Shown here piece after piece: positions 56,121 to 62,345 of a stretch of DNA of 64,000 nt. The DNA lies in NCBI GenBank assembly GCA_031763025.1, contig JASSKH010000007.1, positions 8,695,930 to 8,759,929 on the forward strand, written 5' to 3'. The notes beneath the pieces were generated by a model. That model had not been told where the DNA came from. It saw only the letters and a program-made list of their open reading frames with translations, and made no database searches. A program made the translations under genes and the position numbers. Source of the DNA: Macrocystis pyrifera (taxonomy: Eukaryota > Sar > Phaeophyceae > Laminariales > Laminariaceae). Positions within the stretch are counted from its first letter, which is position 1; every line of letters starts with the position of its first letter.

Positions 56121-59100
56121 AAAGGCGGGAAACGGGGCGAGGGGGAGAAGCGAGGGGTTGGGGACTGTGTTGAGGAGGGGGGGGGGGGGGGGTGTACTCG
56201 AGCCGGGCAAAAGAACAGATAGGCGCTCCGAGGGAAAAGCGAAACCCCCGACAGACCCAATGATCTCCTCCTTCCCTCTCTCCCTCTCTGTTCCCCCCTT
56301 TGTAGGGTGCAGGTCACCCTCCATGAGACTCGCCCAGCATCCCACACGGTGCTTCGCTCTTGGTGCAAGCGATGTCTGCTTGGTCGGTGAACACCCGGCG
56401 TGCTCCGTCCCGGCATTTTAGGGATGTGAGGGTCTATGGTCGTACGACTACGGCCATGCATGATATATGAGTACACCCCCCCCCCTCCGTCCCCCTCTCA
56501 AAACTAAACTTGGCGCATTAAACTTCCGAACCTTGAAGTTGAACACATGGACCACTGCTGGCCTGTCGGGTGTCCACAAGCCAACGCAGATCGTTTCCCC
56601 CCCCCCCCAAAAAAAAAAAAAAAAATCAACACCACCACGAAATGAAAAACAAAAGAGACACCGAACAAAAAACGTTTCACACTGAATGAAAAAAAAAAAA
56701 CGTATGTTTCTTTACGACGCGCGTGCAGCACGATATCTACTTGCGCACAACTTCGTCCGCAAAAAATGCAAGAAACGTTTCAACATCCATGTAAATATTC
56801 AAAACACCCCGTACATTTCCGGACATAACGCTCAGCATGCGTTTCTCTTCCAGGCAGCCAGCACAAACTTGTATACCAGGTACAAATATATATATATATT
56901 ATATATATATAAATACCTGGCACATATCTGGACTAAAACAAAAAAGACGTGATTTTAATATATATCAGGTATATATATCGTATACCAGGTACAATAATAG
57001 GGTAATCATCGCTTTGGCTTTCCGGCTCTCTCTGAACAAGCCGTGGACACAGGTGTCTCTCCTCCTCCCCGCTGGAACTTGCCTTCATTTTCATCGCACT
57101 TGGGGGTTCATCCAGCCATTGCCACTGCCCCTCCTCGATTTTCATCGATTTTTTCCGCTAAACGCACGCTCCTGGGTCTGGTCTGTACAATCAAAGCGCA
57201 GACCCTGCACAACCTTTCACGGCGGCAGGCGAGGGACTACATCTGATCATCTATCTGATCTATCTATCTAAGGTGTGCACAGTTCCAAGAGTGTCAACAA
57301 CTTCTTCTCTTTTTTTTTTAACCTGTTCTCCTTGGTGCGAGACCCGCCGAACCAGCTCTTCGCCTCGTGCGCGGGGAGGGTGGCGATGGCGCGCCGCAGC
57401 AGCTCCAGGCTGGACGGGACGCTTCGCCCGGCCACAACATTGTCGACGCACTTCGTGATCAGCGGCCACAGCTCCTGCGCCACTTCGGGCTCCTTGAGCA
57501 GCGACACCAGGTGCCCTGCCGCCAGCGAGGTCAGCTCAGCGCTAACCCTACTGCTGTCACCGCCGCTGTTGTTGTTGCCACCGCCGCCGCCACTACCGAC
57601 GCGGACGGGAACGGGGCTGCGGCCTCCGTTAGTGTTGTGTCGCTCGTCCGCTTCCTGCTGAGAGGGAAAGAGAGATGGAGAGAGATAGAGGGAGAGAAGG
57701 AGAGAGGGTGAGGGACGGAGGGAGGGCGGGAGGAGGGAAGGAGGGAGGGAGGGAGGGAGGGGGTGGGGGGAGGGCGGGACAAGGGAGGGAGGGAGGGAGG
57801 GAGGGAGGGAGAGAGGCTCGAGGCGAAAAAAGCAACGACGTGGGCGGGTCGTGCTAAAAACCAAATTTTACACCAACAAGCAAGTGCACGCGCAACATCT
57901 CCAGCCTGCAATGTGAATGCCCGATGTAGCCTTGCCTCATGAGTCTCGGGCGGAGAAAACCGTAGCTACACCGCAGTCTACCAATGCAACGAGCACAAAG
58001 CAATACACACTACAAAAAAAACGACACAATAATCGCCTGGATGGAGCAGCACCAGTACAGTAGCACCGCCAGAGCGGCAATACCGACAGCGACAACAGCA
58101 GCTGCTGTAGAAACAGCAACTACACCTACATCAACAGCTACAGCTACAGCTACAGCAACTTCCCCTACAACAACAGCAACAGCTACAGCTACAGCTACAG
58201 CTACAGCTACAGCTACAGCTACAGCTACAGCCTCAGCAGCAATAACAACTATTCATACCGCTACAACTACAGCTACAGCTACAGCTGAGTTACCGCTGAG
58301 CTACAGCTGCATAAACTGCCACTACTACAGCTACCGCCACGACTATCGCCACCGCTACCACCAGGGCTAGCAAAAACAGGCCCCCCAGACAAACGCACCT
58401 GTGCAGGCGTTGTCCTGAACGAAGAGCAAAAGCAGCCCGTACCCGTACCCTTCCCACTCTCGCTCGCGGCAGTGCACCACCTGGCCCCGTCGCAGCCCTC
58501 CCTTTCCGTCTGTCGCTGGATTGGCGGCGGCCTAGTCGAACCACACACATGCGGTGGGACGGCGGAGACGAAGCCGCGGGGAAGGGGGAGGGCGTATTTT
58601 CGAAGTTTTGCGACGTTATCACAGAAAAAGTGATGGCACAAAAAATACCTGGTTGTGGGTTCGGGTTTCTGCTCGATACAGGGAACATTGGGGAAGCTTC
58701 CCCCCCCCCCTCCCCCTTTCTCTTCCACACCTGGGAGTCTCTGAGGGATCCGATGGAGGTAGTGGCGTGAGGGGCCGCCGAGGAATCATCCCCGGCTTTG
58801 CCGGCCGTAGACTTGGCCGTCCTGTGCGCCGCCAGTGCCTTCACGGTGAAGAGGTACACCTATAAAAACAAATGAGACCAACAGAGGTGCCGGGTGTTAA
58901 AGTTGAACACATGGATGCGTGGGGAGAATGCGGACAAAAGACACGGAGGCGTTTGCATAGGAAGGAGGCAGGGGGGGGGGGGGGGGGCGCTTGATATTTT
59001 CGGGACGGGTCGGTACATAGGGTGTGTCCGTTGATTCGTTGGTCCGTCCATTCGTCGGTCATCGCGGCAAACATCTTGACAGTTACTGCGCACCACCCGG

Positions 59101-60050
59101 ACCCGACCTCGAGGTCGGGAGGGCAAGCAGGGACAATACCGGTTGGTCTACTGGCTGAGGACGGCGTACGCTTCCTCCTCCCCCCCCCCCCCCCCCCCCC
59201 CCATATATTATATATGGGTTGGGTTGGCGTCGGTTGGCAACGATACTGTAAAACATGCCGCTCACTACGTGAGCTAGACATCCAGGGTGCCGTTTTTTTT
59301 TTTTTTTTTTTTCGGCTCGCCCACAGCTGGTCGTCTAGTTGGATCATTTGTGCGAAGTAAAGAACCTTTACTCTGCACAAGGGAACTGATCGTATCACGT
59401 AGTGTTCAAGGTACGGCACCCAAGAGGCAGTTACATAGTACTCCCATTGCTGTCTCTGGAAGTGGCCACACCGGAAATTAAACTAACTCATTGAAGCTGT
59501 CATCCATATGCAAGTCCGCCCCACAAGCGGTTCTTAGTAGGATGCAGCTCACCCTTCATGCGACTCGCCGGACACCTCACGGCGCTTTGCGCTTGGTGCA
59601 AGCAATGTCTGCCTGGTCGGTGAAAACCCGACATGCTCCGTCCCGGCATTGTAGGGATGCGAGGGTCTATGGTCATACGACTACGGCCATGCATGAGATC
59701 GAGTACATCTCTCCTATCGAGTACACCCCCCCCCCCCTCCTCCTCCTCCCGTCCGCCTTGGTGCTTACAGTATCGAGAGTGTCGGTGGTCTTGAGTTACC
59801 AAACAAGCAAACAACACACACACAAAACGCGGCACACGGATAGGATATACCAGGTACGAAGCATGGATCGAATAAACGAGCAGCGGTGGCGCAGCGGCGG
59901 CGCGGCGCCTTCGTCCCACGCCTTGAGTCGCACGTACGAGATAGCACGCTTGCAGCAGCCGCTACTCCACAAAAATCAAGAGCGGACAACATCAAGTACG
60001 ACAAAAACAAAACGAAACAAATAAAAAAAACCAGGAAGGGCCGGAGGATG

Positions 60051-60084
<34 letters not shown>

Positions 60085-60416
60085 AGGAAGCACAAAGGAA
60101 GGAAGGCACGAGAGCACGGCACTCCGAAAAAACACATCCAGCGCACAATACGGTCACCAGCTAAACATGAATGAAATCAACACTGCACCACAAACGCAGT
60201 ATTCTCGCGCGTTTGTTTTCACGACAGACGAGCAGTACGTACTGTAGTGCAGTACTTATTGTGCTACGGTTAGCACGGGAGTAGGAATGGAAGCTACTGA
60301 TAGTTCTCTTGAAACTGCACCCCCTTTTTGGGACAAATGACTCGATCAAAAAGGCAAAACAACTCCGTCTCGAAAGGGATGCGTGGTCAATGGTCAGATG
60401 AGTACGTCGCCTCACG

Positions 60417-60468
<52 letters not shown>

Positions 60469-62313
60469 ACTCCTCCCCCCTTGACGTCACCCTCTCATCA
60501 CCCTCTCACCAAGTGCAGCGTCTGTTCCGTGTACTTGCAGAAGGGGGGTCCGGGCCACGCATGAGAAGAGGTGGAGGCGTTTGTGCGGCGACAGATAAGG
60601 GACAAGGTTGACAACCACCGTCGACATCACTCGCACCACCGCTGAAACAAAAAACGACGCCGGCAAACATAAACGGCAGCAAGGTTTTCCACACGGAGGC
60701 TTCAGTACGGGGGGGGAAGGGGTGACAGGGAGCAGGAACACGGGATGTATAGCTTGCCAAACCGCGCGCTCCTTCCTCCTCACCTTTGGTCTCCTCCCCA
60801 AGCGCGTTGGCACGTCAGTCGGCACATCAGTAAGCAACGTTTCGGCGTATTTGTCCGCGCACTTGGCCGTACAGGTAAACTTGTCGGTACATCTATTAAT
60901 AGTCGGCAAATCAGTCGACACCATCAGTCATTATCAGTCAGGAACAGGAAAAGATCAAGACGCGACGCTGCCTGTCCAAAGCTAATCGCACGCCGTAATG
61001 AGGGTAAACATCACTCGTGTGCGCAGCCCGTCCGAAGGTAAGGTATCGCCGCCTCCGCAATGGAACCAAGCACAGCCGTCACCGCGGGTAATCGCCCCGA
61101 TGGCACTCGAGCGGGGGCACGACGCCCAGGTCAGACCGAACCGACCCAAACCAAAACAAACCAAAACAAACAAAAACAATCAGAACAGAACCACACCAGA
61201 CCAAACAAAAACCGCGCCAGGCCAAACCAAACCGACCCAAACCAAAATGGACCGAACCAAACCCAACCAGAGGAGTGTTGTCGCAGGCCGGGCGGGGGAC
61301 GGTGTCGTTCCCAAAGACAGAGCCTCCAGCACACGCAGCGCTTTTTGAAGGCTCCTAGCTTCTACCGTGTCATAAGCCTACTTGCCCGCCTGCCCACCCG
61401 CCCGCCCGCCCGTCCGCCCACTCGTCAGCTCGTACACACCACGTGAGAACACGCGGAGCCATGAAGTCCCGGATTGACGGCGGACAAAACAGCGCGGAAA
61501 AAAAAGGCGTGCCCACTTCACGTCACGAGTTTCCGGAAAATATCGCCCGCTCGCTCTCGCTTGGTAGTGCGAGGACACAGACGGAAAAAGAAGCAGGCAT
61601 GCCGGCCAAGGACGGACTCGTGAACTAGAAACGGCTGTATTCTACACGTAACTTCGTACTGTTTCTTAACTCCCCGCAAACATCCCACCCATCCTTCTTA
61701 GCGCCCGTTTTCTTGTTCATGTACCAGGTGTACTAATACTACATATAGCCCCCCGTGCTCCCACTGTATTTATTCCGATTTTTTCCAAGCCCCCTCCCCG
61801 CCCTGCCCGCCTGCACTCTATATACAAACCCCCAGGAATATATAGCAAAAAAAGTGAGGCAGTGCCCCGGCCGGCAATATCGTTTTCAAGGGTTTTTAAC
61901 ACGGAAACAATCCGGCGAACCGACCAAGTCCATCGGGCTGCACCCACCTCGTGCTTGCCCAGGGTACTGCTCCAGAGCAGGTCGAGCTGACGGGTGCTCA
62001 CGGCGTTCCGCTTGGCCAAGAAAGTCAGTATGGGCTCCGAGCGCTTTGCCTAACAGGGGGACGTTTCGCGTGCGCGCGCGCGGCAGCGGCGGGGGGAGGG
62101 GGGGGGGGGGGGGGGGGGGGGGGGTACGGAGTCAGCAGGAACGTGGGGGGAATAACAAACACGATGAGCACCGTAAACAACGGAAGCAGCAACCGACGGA
62201 AGAGCGCCCCGCATGATATTTGAAGGAACACAAGTCAAGCGACACTCTAGAAAAGAAGCGTGGCCACCTCAGGATTGGCACCGACGCGATGACCAACGTT
62301 TCAACTTGATTTT

Positions 62314-62345
<32 letters not shown>

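Noticed and set aside
61285..61336. Candidate exon (LQKALRVLEALSL) on the minus strand
   Set aside because: Attractive helix, but no good donor and it would split the alignment between exons 3 and 4.
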